From contig NC_044574.1 of assembly GCF_901933205.1 (NCBI RefSeq), positions 5,664,733 through 5,728,732 of the forward strand: a DNA stretch of 64,000 bases, written 5' to 3'. Position 1 is the stretch's first letter; the number at the start of each line of letters is the position of its first letter. The translations under genes were made by a program, and so were the position numbers. Positions 11,112 to 23,360 of the stretch are shown here, one piece after another. The stretch is from Camarhynchus parvulus. Its lineage: Eukaryota > Chordata > Aves > Passeriformes > Thraupidae. The notes beneath the pieces were generated by a model. That model saw nothing but the letters and a program-made list of their open reading frames with translations, searched no databases and was not told the DNA's origin.

Positions 11112-12045
11112 ATGAAGAGATCCACCTGGAGAGCCACCTTTCAATACTGAAATGGGAGATCCACCTTTTGGGTACTGAAATTAGAGAGAGCCACCTTCAG
11201 GGCCTCTAGCTGGCCAGAGTGACCCTGAGAAAAGTTAGAAAGTCTCTTTTCCCAGCCTGGCACATGAATAAGGAGTCAGAGCTCTTCATTTCTCAGTCTC
11301 AAGGTTGTTTATTGTTTCTTATCTATAAAATTCTTTCTCCTGTCCTGCCGAGGTCTGCTCAGCAAGACAGCCTGAGGCACACTCTGCATGCTCCCAGGGC
11401 GGTGTTATCTTTTTATACTAAAAACTCCATGTACAATATTTACAATTACTTTCCAATACCTATCATCTACGTTAGACAGTGAGTTTCTACTCTAGACCAG
11501 TCTAAAAGTGCCAACATCACCCAGAAGATGGAGGCCAAGAAGAAGGAGAAAGGCTGGACAAGTCCAGATCCCTCCATCTTGCCCCCTGAACCCCCATTCT
11601 AAAAACCCCCCCAAAAAATCTATTTTTCACCCCACGATAAATTCAGTATCATTCTACTTAAACTTTCGTGGCTTGTAATTCTTCATACAAGGTTGGCAAT
11701 TGTTTTTTCCAAGGGCTAAATCAAAGGCACAGGGGTCTTGGGCTCTGTGCTAAGGTCTCTGAGCACCCTGGGCGGGGTCTCGAGCCCTCCAGGGCAGTCA
11801 GAGGAGTTTCCTGGGTTCCCACACTTAAATTGCAGAGAGCCATCTTTTGGGATACTTAAATTGGAGAGATCCACCTTTTGAGTACTTAAATTGGAGAGAC
11901 CCACCTTGTGGGTACTGAAATGGGAGAGATCCACCTTGTGGGTACTGAAATGGGAAATCCATCTTTTGGGTGCTGAAATTGCAGAGAGCCACCTTTTGGG
12001 TATTTATATTGGAGAGAGCCACCTTTGGGTACTGAAATAGGAGCA
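11112..12045. repeat. 30-bp minisatellite split by an LTR
   Basis: Tandem units of about 28-31 bp built on AGAGATCCACCTTTTGGG plus TACTGAAATTGG. About three units lie at 11112-11195 and eight at 11824-12045; the family A LTR at 11196-11823 lies between them. Units differ by substitutions (CTTGTG/CTTTTG, TACTTAAATT/TACTGAAAT). Because the period is close to 30, the minus strand stays open with a roughly ten-residue repeat (STQKVDLSNL-like) over the right block. I regard this as a by-product: no start context, no splice partner and no recognisable protein. Confidence 0.9.
11196..11823 (-). mobile_element. Solo LTR, family A, inside a minisatellite
   Basis: Reverse-oriented 628-bp LTR, alignable end to end with 33588-34213, 37128-37743 and 58430-59062. 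Shared landmarks (plus strand) are GCTGGCCAGAGTGACCC, GTCAGAGCTCTTCA, TTTATTGTTTCTTATCTATA (antisense of the AATAAA zone), GGTGTTATCTTTTTATAC (antisense TATA box), CTTGCCCCCTGAACCCCC and AAGGCACAGGGGTCTTGGGC. Unlike the other three copies, no clean 6-bp duplication flanks it. The left flank reads CCACCT and the right junction CCCACACTTAAATT, which could be a shortened CCACCT copy after a small deletion. No internal viral sequence. Confidence 0.82.
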
Positions 12046-12640
12046 GATGCCTCCCACCCAGCATGCCTGCTATCCTTCCCTTACCTCCCTGCTCTTCCTG
12101 AACAACAGATTGATCTTTTATCCTCTTGTTGCCTGCTTTATGACCCTGCCAACTGCAGTAGAGAGCCCTGTCCCACTTCTGGTGCCACTTCAGCCTCCAC
12201 AGCATGCATCATTTCCAGCCCTCCCCAAATCCCGTCACACCGGCGAGAATTAAACTCATTAGTGAATCATTTTCTTCCTAAAACATTTGGCTGAAAAACA
12301 AGATTAATCTGGGGAATCCTGGAGGAATTATACACATCTCAATGAAGGTTAACATTTCAGTGAGGATGTTATGCTTTTTTCCAAGTTTCATTTACATTCA
12401 TGTGATTTTTCCCCCTCTCTCTGATTCTTTTGTACAAATCAAAGTGTGCACCTAGAACACAGATAAGAACTCATCTCATTTCATTTATATGTGAATTTCT
12501 CACCTTAGGTTCTCCTTTTGTTAATGAAAAGAGGCCAGAAAAATTGTGCCCTCTTTATCTCTGACATTTGTATTATCTCTATATCATGTCTCTGTATAAG
12601 GATCTATTTCCCAAATCAAGTGTCAGGGCTTATTTCCCAA
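12046..12640. other. Unique non-coding stretch
   Basis: No gene seen. Overlapping short frames on the plus strand are unrelated to one another. The last 40 bases hold a 12-base direct repeat (TATTTCCCAAAT, at about 12605 and 12631) just before the next CR1. Confidence 0.55.
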
Positions 12641-12752
12641 ATTATAGAATTACAGAATGGTTTGGGTTGGAAGGGACCTTAAAGATCCTCTCATTCCAAC
12701 CCCTTGTCATGGGCAGAGGCACCTTCCACCAGCCCAGGTTGCTCAGAGGTTC
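12641..12752 (-). mobile_element. CR1 LINE fragment, extreme 3' end
   Basis: About 110 bp of reverse-oriented CR1 3' terminus: ATTACAGAATGG, TTTGGGTTGGAAGGGACC, TTAAAGATCCTC, CATGGGCAGAGGCACCTTCC and CCCAGGTTGCTCAGAG. Similarity stops abruptly at about 12752, as in a short 5'-truncated insertion. One of the better preserved CR1 pieces here. Confidence 0.93.
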
Positions 12753-14266
12753 CTACACATTAGAGGCATTTCTGTGCTTTTTGAGAAAATCATCGGGAAA
12801 ACAGACAGAAATTTGTATGCTTGGATACCAGGACAGGATTCTTTGAAATTTCCTTCCTGCCCATATTCTAAAACTGGAGGACCACAGCTGAACAATCTAT
12901 CTGTTGATTTTTTCAGCTGAAGTTCAATTCTTGAATTTTTGCATTTGTATAATTGATTGTAAAACTTTGTAATTCATGCTAAGTTGGTTATTTAAAGATG
13001 TCATCCAATCAGAGAATTAAAAAAAGTGCATTGCATTTAACTAGCTAAGATAGAGCAAATTACAATCAAATATACAATTAATATATGAGTAAACCTCATG
13101 CAAGCTGAAAATAAGATGTACATATTTAAGGCATGATAATTAACCACTGGAACAAATTACTGAGGCTCATGGTAAATTCTTTTTCATTTGGGAGTTTCTA
13201 AATCAAGACTAAATGTCTTTGAAAAAAGATATGTTCAGTCTGCAGTCATTAGGTGAGAAGCAGAATTACTGAAGAAATTTCATATTCACTGTATTTCAGA
13301 AAGCCCAATTAAATGTTCATTGCAATCTTCCCTTCTTAATAAGGATTAGTTTATTTGGATGTCCCTTTTCAATAACAATGTAAATAACCATGAATATCAT
13401 TAAAGTATTAATATTTTAATATAATGTGCACTGATCTGGTCAAAGTAGCATTCTACTGTTCATATGCACCTGGAGTGACACAGCCTAAAATTACTGGAAG
13501 GAAATATGCCATCAAGGTTCTTTTTATAATCTCAAAAAGAAAATCAAAATTTCTTCTTTCAAAGTATTTTGAGATCATTTTCATACCAATTTCAACATAA
13601 AATAGCAAAATTTCAGTTGAGGTGGATATTCCATGTTCATTTTCTATGACTAAGCTTCAAATTCATCAAAGCACGCAATGATAATAATAAAATATATAAT
13701 ACAAACACTGAATTCTGAGCATTTGGGAGCCTGACCTTGGCTATAATTAGGACATTTATACTTATTTGAGCTACATATTCCTATCAGGTACTGATGTCAT
13801 ATTGATTTCTACTTTACATGCCATCTTTAAAAGAATAGAAAGTAGATTTTTTTTCCCTTATCCCTTTCTCAGCTGTTGAACTATTAAAGAACAAGACAAG
13901 ATCATAAGTAAGAGAAGTAAAACACTGCAAATACAATGAAACAGTGAAGGAACAAGATGGCAGAGAGTAAAGATGTTTGATAAAAGGAGTAAAGAAAGAG
14001 TGTGGGAAGCATAAATATTCCACAAAATCAGCAATAATGTGGCCAAGCTCTGTGAAGGCAAGGAGGAGATAAAGTTTCACTGGAGAGGTTGTAACACTGC
14101 ACACCCTGGGACAGCCAGGGCTATGAGGAGAGAGGAATGGTGAGAGGCAAATTCCTACAGAAACCAAAAATTTGGCTTCATATTATAAATAACTCATCTC
14201 TCTCAGGGTAATTCCTTCATGCCACAGGTCTCTCCTACCAAGCCAAGTTTATCCATGATTTCCAGC
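12753..14266. other. AT-rich unique stretch
   Basis: About 1.5 kb without gene or named repeat. From about 12920 to 13800 it is markedly AT-rich but not simple-sequence, with many TAATTA/ATTAA-type words (for example TACAATTAATATATGAG and AATTAACC). Such composition is seen in vertebrate conserved non-coding elements, but conservation cannot be judged from one sequence. Confidence 0.5.
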
Positions 14267-14784
14267 TGTGGTTAGATGAGGCAGGCTGGATGGCAGGTGC
14301 CCACCAAAGCCACTCCAGCACTCCTCTCCTTACCTGGAAAAGGGAGAAAAATATATCTGAAGGCTTGGAAAGGGCAGGGAGAGATCACTCACCAGTTACT
14401 GTCACAGAAGAAACAAACACTACTAGGATAAATCAATTTATTATCAAATCAGAGCAGGGTAAGGAGAAATTAAAACAAATCTTAAAAACACCTCCTTCCT
14501 GTCCTTCCCTTCTTCATGGGCTCAAATCCATTCCCAAATTCCCTAATTCCTTGCCTCTGGTGGCACAGGGGGACGGGGAATGGGGACTGTGGGCAATCCA
14601 TCGCAGATTTTCTCTGCCACTTCCTCCTCCTCAGGAGAGGAGTCCCTCACACTCTTCATTTGCTTCAGCATGGAGTCTCTGATGGGGGAGACAAATCCTG
14701 CATGAACTTCTCCATGGGTCCCTCCCATGGGGGGCAATTGTGCAGGAACAGGCTGCTCCAGCATGGGTCCCCCAAGGGCTCACA

Positions 14785-15520
14785 GGTCCTGGCAGCAAAC
14801 TGCTCCAGTGTGGGGTTCCCATGGGGTCACAGGTCCTTGTGACATTCACATGCTCTAATAAAATCCCTTCACCCAGGATTTTTCTCCTGGGAAGCTGAGA
14901 GGCCTCAGAGAAAAGGAAAACAATATTATCTTATTTGCTTCTCCTGTGTTGTGCTCATGTGGAATGTGTTTGGAGATTGTTTACCCACAGGTGATTGTTT
15001 CATTGGATTCTGCTGTGAGTTGTTTTCACTCTGTGGCCAATCAGGGCCAAGCTGTGTCAGGACTCTCGAAGGAGTAATAAGTTTTCATTATTATCTTTTT
15101 AGCGTAAGTATCCTTTCCATATTCTTTAGTATTGTTTAGTATTCGTTAATATAATATGGTATTATAAAATAATAAATTAGCCTTCTGAGAACATGGAGTC
15201 AGTTGCATCATTCCTGCCTTCACTGGGACATTTCCCAGCAAATACAATAGGTCCTGGCAGCAAACTGCTCCAGTGTGGGGTTCTCATGGGGTCACAGGTC
15301 CTGGCAGCAAACTGCTCCAGAGTGGGGTTCCCGTGGGGTCACAGGTCCTGGCAGCCAACTGCTCCAGAGTGGAGTTCCCTTGGGGTCACATATCCTGGCA
15401 GCAAACCGCTCCAGTGTGGGTCTCCCAAGGGGCCACAAACTGCTCCATTGTGGGGTTCCCATGGGGTCACAGGTCCTGGCAGCAAACTGCTCCAGTGTGG
15501 GGTTCCCATGGGGTCACAGC
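14785..15520. repeat. 47-bp minisatellite inside LTR D
   Basis: Units start GGTCCTGGCAGCAAACTGCT and end with CATGGGGTCACA. Starts are at 14785, 14832, 15250, 15297, 15344, 15391 and 15472; spacing is exactly 47 bp except for one shortened unit (15438-15471), and 14832/15250 are the two halves of one start duplicated by the nested LTR. The first units to the left (14700-14784) are more degenerate. 47 is not a multiple of 3, so all three plus frames stay open by turns, which explains the overlapping frames seen here. Confidence 0.92.
14838..15249 (+). mobile_element. Solo LTR, family B, nested in LTR D
   Basis: A 412-bp plus-strand LTR: TGTGACATTCAC start, CCCAGGATTTTTCTCCTGGG, CAGAGAAAAGGAAAACAAT, CATTGGATTCTGCTGTGAG, TGGCCAATCAGGGCCAAG, AATAAA at 15171-15176, GAACATGGAGTCAG and the end GCAAATACAATA. 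Perfect 6-bp target-site duplication GGTCCT at 14832-14837 and 15250-15255 (an extra shared A makes 7 possible). The duplicated GGTCCT is the first six bases of a 47-bp minisatellite unit of LTR D, so this insertion is younger than LTR D. Sister copy: 30291-30711. Confidence 0.9.
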
Positions 15521-15874
15521 CTCCTCTGGACCTCCCTGGGCTGCAGGGGCACAGCTGCCTCACCATGGGCTGCCCCAGGGGCTGCAGGGGGATCTCAGCT
15601 CCTGTTCCTCCTTCTGCCCTGACCTGGGATCTGCAGAGCTGCCCCTCCCACACGTTCTCGTTCCTTTCTGCAGCTGGAGGATGGAGGTTTCCCCTTCCTT
15701 ACACACATCATCCCAGAGGCACCACCACCATCACTCAGCCTTCGCCAGGGTCGGGGCTGTCTCAGAGCCAGATGGCTTTGGCTCCATGGGCACAAGGGAA
15801 GCATGCAGCAGATCCTGACAGGAACCATCCCTGCATCCTCCCCTCCCAAAATCTGGCTGTGGAAACCCACCAGC

Positions 15875-18800
15875 CCTGCCCCAAACTGCTCAGCAGTGTT
15901 TGAGTTTCCACTACGAGAACACCAATTAGTGAGCTGCCACAGTGGGCTTAAAACTGCATGGCTTGCTTGTGATACAATTTTACTTGATAGGGGGGAGAAA
16001 AAAAATTTAATTCCACTGTTTAGTTCTGCCCAGAACCAACAGATGTAGGAGCACTCCCAGAGCATATGGGTTAAATTAGTGCCTGCTGTGTCCCAGCACC
16101 AGCATTTGTCTGATTTAGTGACACTTGTTTTAAACAGTTGGAAGAGGATCCAGGCAGCTCTGGAGGTGGTTTTCAGCTGGATTCATCCTTAAACAGCAGC
16201 CTAATAAAATTCCAGTTTAATATTCAGTCTGTGCTGAGCTGCCACCAACTTTGGGTCACCAGAGGAGGCATTCCCTGAAATGAATTGTGCGAGTCACATA
16301 ATAGCTGCACAATGTCCTTTTGATGATAAAATCCTAAGCAGACCTGACATTTAAATTAGCATCCCTGCATGTTTTCCAGCTAGATAATGATATGGGTAAG
16401 ACAGCCAACACCTGTGGCACCAGGAGGGCTCCAGCTCCCAGGGAGCCATGGCCAAAGGTTTGTCATCATCCCAAACCATTTATGTTGCAACTGATTGAAA
16501 AGAGGCTCAGACAGTCAGATCCTGGCTGTCCTGGGAGGCGTTTTGGGTTAACAAGCCTGGGTTTAATTCTTTGAGCCCCATCCCTCCTGGGACTCAGTTG
16601 GCTTCACAGAGCTGAGGTCTTTGGTTGGCCCTAAAGCCTGGGGGGAAGAGGGATGAAAAGAGGAGAGAGCAAATGAGTAGATAAGCAAAACCACAAAATC
16701 TCTTTGCTTCTAGAGACTAAAAGGACTAAAATAACTAAAAGGTCATTACAAGGACAGAGAGCAATAATTTCTGGGCATTGAATTTTAGCAGTGCCTTTCT
16801 GAGCAAAACAGCTCCTCTTCCCCTCTGCACCAACACCAGCTCCAGGGTGTATTCAACAGCTGAAAGGCAGAGTGGTTTTATGCCAGAAGCGGTAAAATCA
16901 GTGCTGTTACCCTGCATTTTCTGATGGATTTCAGCTCAGAAGGGAGGAAGTGGCTGTGTGTAATTAGAGAGACAGGTCCTACACAACCCCAGTGCCTGCC
17001 CGTGCCCTTCCAAGAGCAGTGGGTGGATTTCCTCCCACAAGGTGAGGCACCAGGCAGGGTTGTGGAGCTTCACACTGCATCAATTTCACTGTTGTGAGGT
17101 ACAGGAGCTGTCTCCCCTTCTTTCAGCACAGTGGGGCTCATAAATATTATTGGATATCAAGTGGGGCCAAGTGAATTGGCACAAATCAGCCAATTTTCCC
17201 TGCTCCAGCATCTGTCCTGAAACAGGAGCCTGACCCTTTACCACTGCCTGATTTGATTGGGAGCATATTGAGGATATTTATGGCCCAGTGGCTTTAACCC
17301 TCATCAGACACTAAACCAAGAGTACCCACACAGAGAGTTTCACTTCTCAGCCCCCACTGGCTGTAAATCAGCTTGCTCAGCGAGTCAAGAAATCTCCCAG
17401 AGATTGTTTCTGGCAGCAGGAATCACCTTGCACAACCTTTCCCCATAAACAAGGGGTGCCATTTGGAGAGGATCCTTTCAGGGCCATCTGCAGGCAAACC
17501 AAAAGGAGGGTTTTTTAAAATTTGAACCTACCCTTTGTATCTTTCTGGCTGCCTTTTCAGTGATCCTGCCCTCCAGTGAACCCCTGAAGATGAAAACCTG
17601 CTCAGCCTTTTTCTGCAACAGGCAGGGAGATGGCAACAGCTATCCAGCTTAAGGGAAAAGGCAGATCTCAGTCAACTCAAAACAAGGATGAAAAGTGGAA
17701 AATTCTGTCGCTGGTGAGCGTGACCTGGCACTGGGGAAAGAACACGGACATCAAAGTCAGATGGGTCAAAGCACTCAGCTCTGAGTCAATTATCATATTT
17801 TCTTAGGTATAAATCACACTTCAGACAGCCTAATTCCCTCCAAAAGGAATGGCACTTGAAAGTGTGTCCTTGGATAACCCGTGGTGCCCAGGAGGAGCAG
17901 GCGGAGGGGTTGGGCTCTGGGGAGCTGTGTCACCCACTGCTGGCTGAGCACTCAGCCCCTGCTGCTGAATCAGGCATTTCATTTGGGCAGAGCAGACATG
18001 CAAAAATATGTGAATTTCTCTACAGCAGCACAGTGTTTGAAAATCATCATGCTGATTTAGCATCCTGACCCTAAGCTGCTCCACAGCAGATTTAGTAAAT
18101 ATAGCCAAACTAAAAGAAGACTGTAATAAACCATTAAGCGCAAATCAAATAGCTTGGTTAATCACTGTGTAACTGCAGTTTTATACAGCTGTCTGCTTCC
18201 CTGAATTGCACTGGGATAAATCTGCAGTGGCATATTTGACCCTTTACTTCTGTGCTTCAGTTCCCCGAGGCACAGGGCTGTTGCAAAGTTACCTAAACTT
18301 AAAATGGTGATTCTCACTTATTAATTTGTTAATCTGCTACTCAAAACTAGAAGAATGCAAAGAGCTAACAAAGAAAAAGCAAACTAAAACAAAACAAAAC
18401 CAAGAAAGAAACTAACCCCACAAGTCAGGCTTCAAGAAATGCTGCTGTTGAGTTTGGGCTGAATGTGTGTGGGAGTGAGGGCCAAAGCATGGCATCTTAT
18501 TTTAATTAAATGAAAGCAATCAGTTCTCTCTGCTCAGGAGAGATAATGGAGAGCTGTACAGTTTACTGTGGGATGTTAATCCCAAATAAAAAGCTGCTGT
18601 AGGATACAGCCCTGTGCCTAGAATTACATTAACACAGCAAAAAGGAGTCTGGATCAGCCCTGGTCTTACCCAGAGTTCTTCTCAGCTTTGTTTCACAAGA
18701 TTTGATGCTGCGAATGTAAGAAGTGAAGCACATGTCCCTCTTTTTTTGTATTTCAGGTTTGATTTCATGGTAGAAGTTTCCAGAGAAGGCAGACAGAGCT

Positions 18801-19865
18801 GGAAGGTATTGGTAGGGAAGGAGCAAGAGAAACAGGGAGTAAGTAAAGGGAACAGGGATTATTCTTCCAAAACTTCTCAGGAGAGTGATCTCAATAAAGT
18901 ATTTCTGCGAGTAATTTCTTGCATTGGAAGTTGGAGTTAAGTCATGGACTGTGCTGGAGAGCAGCATGAATGCAAAGAGCATTGGGGAATCACACAGGAA
19001 TAAACACATGCCTTTGAAGCTTGTCAAAACAATAAAAAAAGGATTATGTTCTGCAGCACAGAATGATCTCATGCATTTTGGGATGAAAAATGGGGGTTTC
19101 TCTTTTAGGGTGTTTAAAAAGCTGTGAGTCACTCCTGGGCTGAGACACCAGCCAGATGCAGCGATGGAAGAGGCAAAGGTGACCCCCAGCTACATCACCA
19201 CCAGGGACCACTGAGCTCTCACCTGGTGTTCTTGGGACAAGCCAGGTCATCTGTGCTGAAAAAAGAGGAAATCCAACAGTCAAAGGTGCAGAAAATTTAT
19301 TCCTGGAATTGATAGGGTATTCTAGTTTATGCAAGAAAAAAAAAATAGGTGGCCAGTGTTTGTGTTTACTCTAGAAAAATGAAGTCTGAAAGGGATAAAA
19401 TTGCAAAGCTGTCCTTGGGGATAAACACCAGGAAGAGAAAATAACAGCTAAAGTCAAAGGACAGACCTAGCAGAAGAGAAAGTAGGTATAAACTGCCCAG
19501 AAAGAAATAAATCCAGTCTGAAAATCAAAGGGAAAGGCTTCTTCCGGCCAGAGCACTGAGGTGCAGAAGTATTCAGCCAAACAGGGAGGAAAACCCAGCT
19601 ACTTTTAACTAGAATTTAATGGGTAACAAAGTGGAGCAGAGTGGGCGCACAAACATTATTACTGGGTGAGGAAAGGGCGAAGGAAAGGGAAGGATGTTGG
19701 GGTAACTTCAGCATTCAGAAGACAGTAAAAATATAAATACTCTTCTCCTTAAATAAATAGCTGAGCAGTTTGTAAACAATACACAAATAATCTTCCCGGC
19801 AAATAATGAAGAATGGATTTCAGCTAATACAGATTTGTTAAGAAAAAATCATGTAAAGGAAATAT
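15875..19865. other. Unique non-coding stretch
   Basis: About 4 kb without supportable gene or named repeat. Short frames at 16392, 17830/17856 (both strands over the same bases), 18614 and 18629 have no recognisable domains. A-rich AAAACAAAACAAAACC text lies near 18385-18400. Confidence 0.55.
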
Positions 19866-19868
19866 TAT

Positions 19869-19884
19869 CTCTCTCTCTCTCTCT
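19869..19884. repeat. Short CT dinucleotide run
   Basis: Eight CT units in unique sequence. Confidence 0.85.
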
Positions 19885-22800
19885 GAAAGGATAAAGGCCA
19901 GTGGAGAGAGGAGTAGGCAAGAAATGCATCTTTTACTTAAGACTTTCAGTAATACCCCATACGATGTCCTCATAAACAAGTGGCAGAAGCAACTGAGCAA
20001 GAAAAAAACACAATTGGTGCAAAACTGGTGGAATAATCAGACACAGGGAGTTGTCACAAGTTTGCTGTTAAAGTGATGAATTGAGTAGTTTGTCACAGCG
20101 TTTGCAGTGGGTCTTGCACTCTTCAGTGTTTTCATCAGTGAATTCCTGCTCTGTTTTTTTGCTACTACAAGACAGAAAAAACTGCTTTGTGAGATGAACA
20201 AGTGTGAGGAAAATTGATGTGGACAAGTGCAAAATAATAACCTTCAGTAAAAGTCAAGTGAGGTAGAAAGACAGAGGATGGGGTCGAGCTGCTTAAACCA
20301 TTTCTGCTCACCACAGTACCTGGGAGACTGTGCAGGTCCAAGCAGGATCAAGTTAAATATGCTGGTGCTGCTAAAAACTCCAAACAGAGCACAGAGGTCC
20401 ATGTGAGACACAAATTCCTTGGCTCTTAACTACTGGAAATGCCTTAATTCCCCAGATTTGAGTGGCACATGCGAAGATGTAGATTATATATAGGTAAGTA
20501 GAACATAGAGAGGTCTGCAGGTCATGAGGAGAGGAGAGGAAAAAGGGAGAGGAAAAAGGAGAGAAGAGAGAGAGACAGCAAGTAGACTGCTGCAAAGAGA
20601 ATAATCTATTCTTGCTGCCTCTGACAGAGGAGTGAGAATGAATCTTGAATGATATCAAAAATTACAGGCTAGGCATTTATGATAAACAATCTAATGAATG
20701 GTGAAGCATTTGAATTCATAATCTGGATGATCTGTCTTCTGCATCAGAGTTATTTGAAGATAGACCAGAAAGGAGGAACATGATCCTGATGAAAGATCGT
20801 GTGACAATAGGAGCAGCTACTCAAATTCCTCTTTTTCTCTGTTTTCCAGGTTCTGGTAAAATGATCTGTGCAATAAAATTTCTTAAGAATACAGGCAACA
20901 AGAGGTCCAAAGACCAAAGTTCACTTTGATGTATACACACATGTCATTCATGCATTACCCTTACATATCTTGCCCTGAACTCCTGTGGTCTCTTATTCTT
21001 GCAGGGGTTTGCAACTGGAGTTCTGAAAGCTCAGCTGTGAATGTTTTATGTCTTTGGCAGGATTAATAAAAAACACTTAATCTTCAGCATGTAGTTGTCA
21101 AAATTATGCATCAGAAGGCAGCAGCGGTCAAAGGATTATGGTATAACAGAAAAATAATTAGAATATCTCTTGGCTTATCAAATTTGCACTAAGAAACATT
21201 TGGACTGCTTAGGACTAGGAGGATATTTATTTCTTAGGCAAAACTTTGTTACCAGCTCAAAGGGTAGCTTCTGAACACTAAGCCAAACCAGAAGTTTTGT
21301 TTTTTTCCCCTCTCAAAAAAACTTCAACTGTCTTATGAATGGAAATTCACAGATAAATGAGTGGTCATGCATAATTTATAACATTTGCTTTAACACTGAT
21401 GAATCCCAGGCTCATTTTTTCTCTCCTTCTGACTGAATGCTGATTATCTGACCTTTCTCACATGAACAAACTGTGGCAGTTTGTGACCTGCTGCAGGAGG
21501 AGTTGGTGCTGTGCCTCACCGCCCCACTAATCTCATCAGAGGCTCACTCTCTGAGCAGTCTTGGGCACCAGCCCTCTTATGACTGTGGGGCTGGTTTTGC
21601 ACTAATCTAGTGCATCTCTGACTATCAAACTTCCAGAGAGGTGACAGATGCCAGCTCTGACTCCCTGCTGTCTCCAAGTCCTGCACCAGCAGGAGAAAGG
21701 TGATGACTTTTCAGAGCCTGCCACAGGAAAGGAAGGATTTGGAGCATCTTCTACCTATTTATCTAACTCTATTTCATCACCTCCCCCGCTAAATGCAATT
21801 CTTTGGTATAATCTAAACAAGGGAACTGAAACAAACAGCTTCACAGCATGATTATAATCTATTTAAGTCATTTTAAAGCCAGCAGATGTTTTACAGCCTA
21901 AGATTTTCAGTGCTGTCTCTTTACAGACTTCTGCTACTCTGCAGGTGGCTCAAACTAGGCCAGTGACTGCAGACAATTAAAACTTAGAACCTTTCATTAG
22001 CATTCACCAGGTCTCCAGGTCATTCTGATGCTTAAATGCACCTTCTGTCACAATTCACTCAGGGCAGGTCAAACTGGGATGGACCCTGCTCAAAGCCATC
22101 AGAGCCAGCCAGCCGTGACCTGCTGCCTGTGGTCACAAGGAGACAGAAATAAACTCCCTGATCCCTTCAGTGACCTCTGGGTCTGGCAAAACTTAGCAAA
22201 GCCCGTCCTCTGTGCCAGATTTGAGAGATGCTCCAGAAATTTGCTTCTCTTCAGTGCTCACTCAGACCCACCTGTGAGTTTTACACTGTAATGCTGCATT
22301 GGCAGTGTTTTGAGCCACAGAATCCTCCACTTTCACAGATTTAACATAGATTCACGCTCTCTACCCACCACTTCACCTCTTATAAGCTGCAATTCCAATT
22401 TTCAGGGTCACTCATGGCATCCCATGATATGCTGGCCCCTCTTACATGGAAATTCTCTGGCTCAATGAAGGATCACTTGCTAAAGGCATGCATGAGGCTC
22501 AGAGCAAGCATTACTGCAGGAGGAATTGATTTCCTGATGTAGTGGCCTCTGGCTTTAGGAATTTCAACAGGGGCAGGTACATGCCATGAGCCAGATGCAA
22601 ATAAGAACTCAGCCAGATCAATGGCATCACACAATGATCTGCAAATCAGTTCCTGGAGTGTAAGGACACACAAAACAATGATTGAATTTAATAGAGGCTT
22701 CAAAATGTAGATAGAGCAGCATAAGTCTGGTTTAAACATTGCTGGCTTCAGTATGCTGCCCACATGCAGAAAACACCAAAGCAAACCATTTTATTTGCCA

Positions 22801-23355
22801 TGTCATGTTTAATGTAAACACCAGATACTACTTGTTTCAATATTTCATTGTACTCTGCAGCTGTCTGAATCCATAATTTTGTGTTCTAATCCAACTGAGT
22901 CAGAATTTATGAGTAGGTTTTTAGTAATGATCTGCCAAATGTAAAATGATTGTGCTGGTTGTTTAAATGAAAAAGGAGTGACCCTTTTCTCTGTGCTTTA
23001 ACTCACCCTCCTGTGCTGCCTTTCTGAAGGAGGGCTAGAGCATGGAACAGCAATGCTGTCTGCAATTTCTCCCCCAGGCTCCCCCCTGGTATTTAGATTT
23101 CAGCTCCTTGATTTTAAAAGGTCATTTAGCAAAAAGAGAATGCCACATTATTCATTCCTCCCCACCTCCCTGGCTCATACTGTCTCTGCACTTTTTTGTG
23201 GAGGCATGAAGAAATTAGCAGCCAGTGCTTGTTTAAAAACAGTGCCTGAACCTGAAGAACTGTAGACTCTTGTTTTTCATTCACTGTGCTCTTGTATTGC
23301 GCTGGAGGGAGATCTTTCCTAAGATCTGTTATGACCCCACCCTTCCCATCTCTTT
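19885..23355. other. Unique non-coding stretch with purine tract
   Basis: About 3.5 kb with no gene or named transposon. A near-pure purine tract (GAGGAGAGGAGAGG, then GGGAGAGG and GAGAGAGAGA) lies at about 20526-20577. Frames at 22028, 22473 and 23053/23126 are unrelated and on opposite strands. Confidence 0.55.
20526..20577 (+). repeat. Polypurine tract
   Basis: About 50 purines with almost no interruption. Simple sequence, capable of triplex formation in principle. Confidence 0.75.
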
Positions 23356-23360
23356 CCCAG

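Larger units (their letters stand above)
14267..15869 (-). mobile_element. Long solo LTR, family D, with internal minisatellite
   Basis: Reverse-oriented long avian ERV LTR, about 1.2 kb without the nested insert. I recognise the order (plus strand) from a dispersed GC-rich avian LTR: CTCTCCTTACCTGGAAAAGG, GGGAGAGATCACTCACC, the antisense AATAAA at 14437-14442, GGGGGACGGGGAATGGGG, CCTCCTCAGGAGAGGAGTCC, repeated CTGCTCCAGTGTGGG blocks, CAGCTGCCTCACCATGG, GACCTGGGATCTGCAGAGCT and CAGAGGCACCACCACCATC. Plus-strand ends are TGTGGTTAG and AAACCCA. A 5-bp CCAGC at 14262-14266 and 15870-15874 may be the target-site duplication, but the right end is uncertain by a few bases. The 236- and 181-codon frames here are not genes. 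Confidence 0.75.

Noticed and set aside
11825..12205. 126-codon minus-strand frame with ten-residue repeats
   Set aside because: Produced by the 30-bp minisatellite. No start context, signal, splice site or known repeat protein.
15193..15903. 236-codon plus-strand frame (and the overlapping 181- and 115-codon frames)
   Set aside because: They run through the 47-bp minisatellite and antisense body of LTR D, starting inside the nested LTR B. The 47-bp period opens every frame in turn; no protein family is recognisable.
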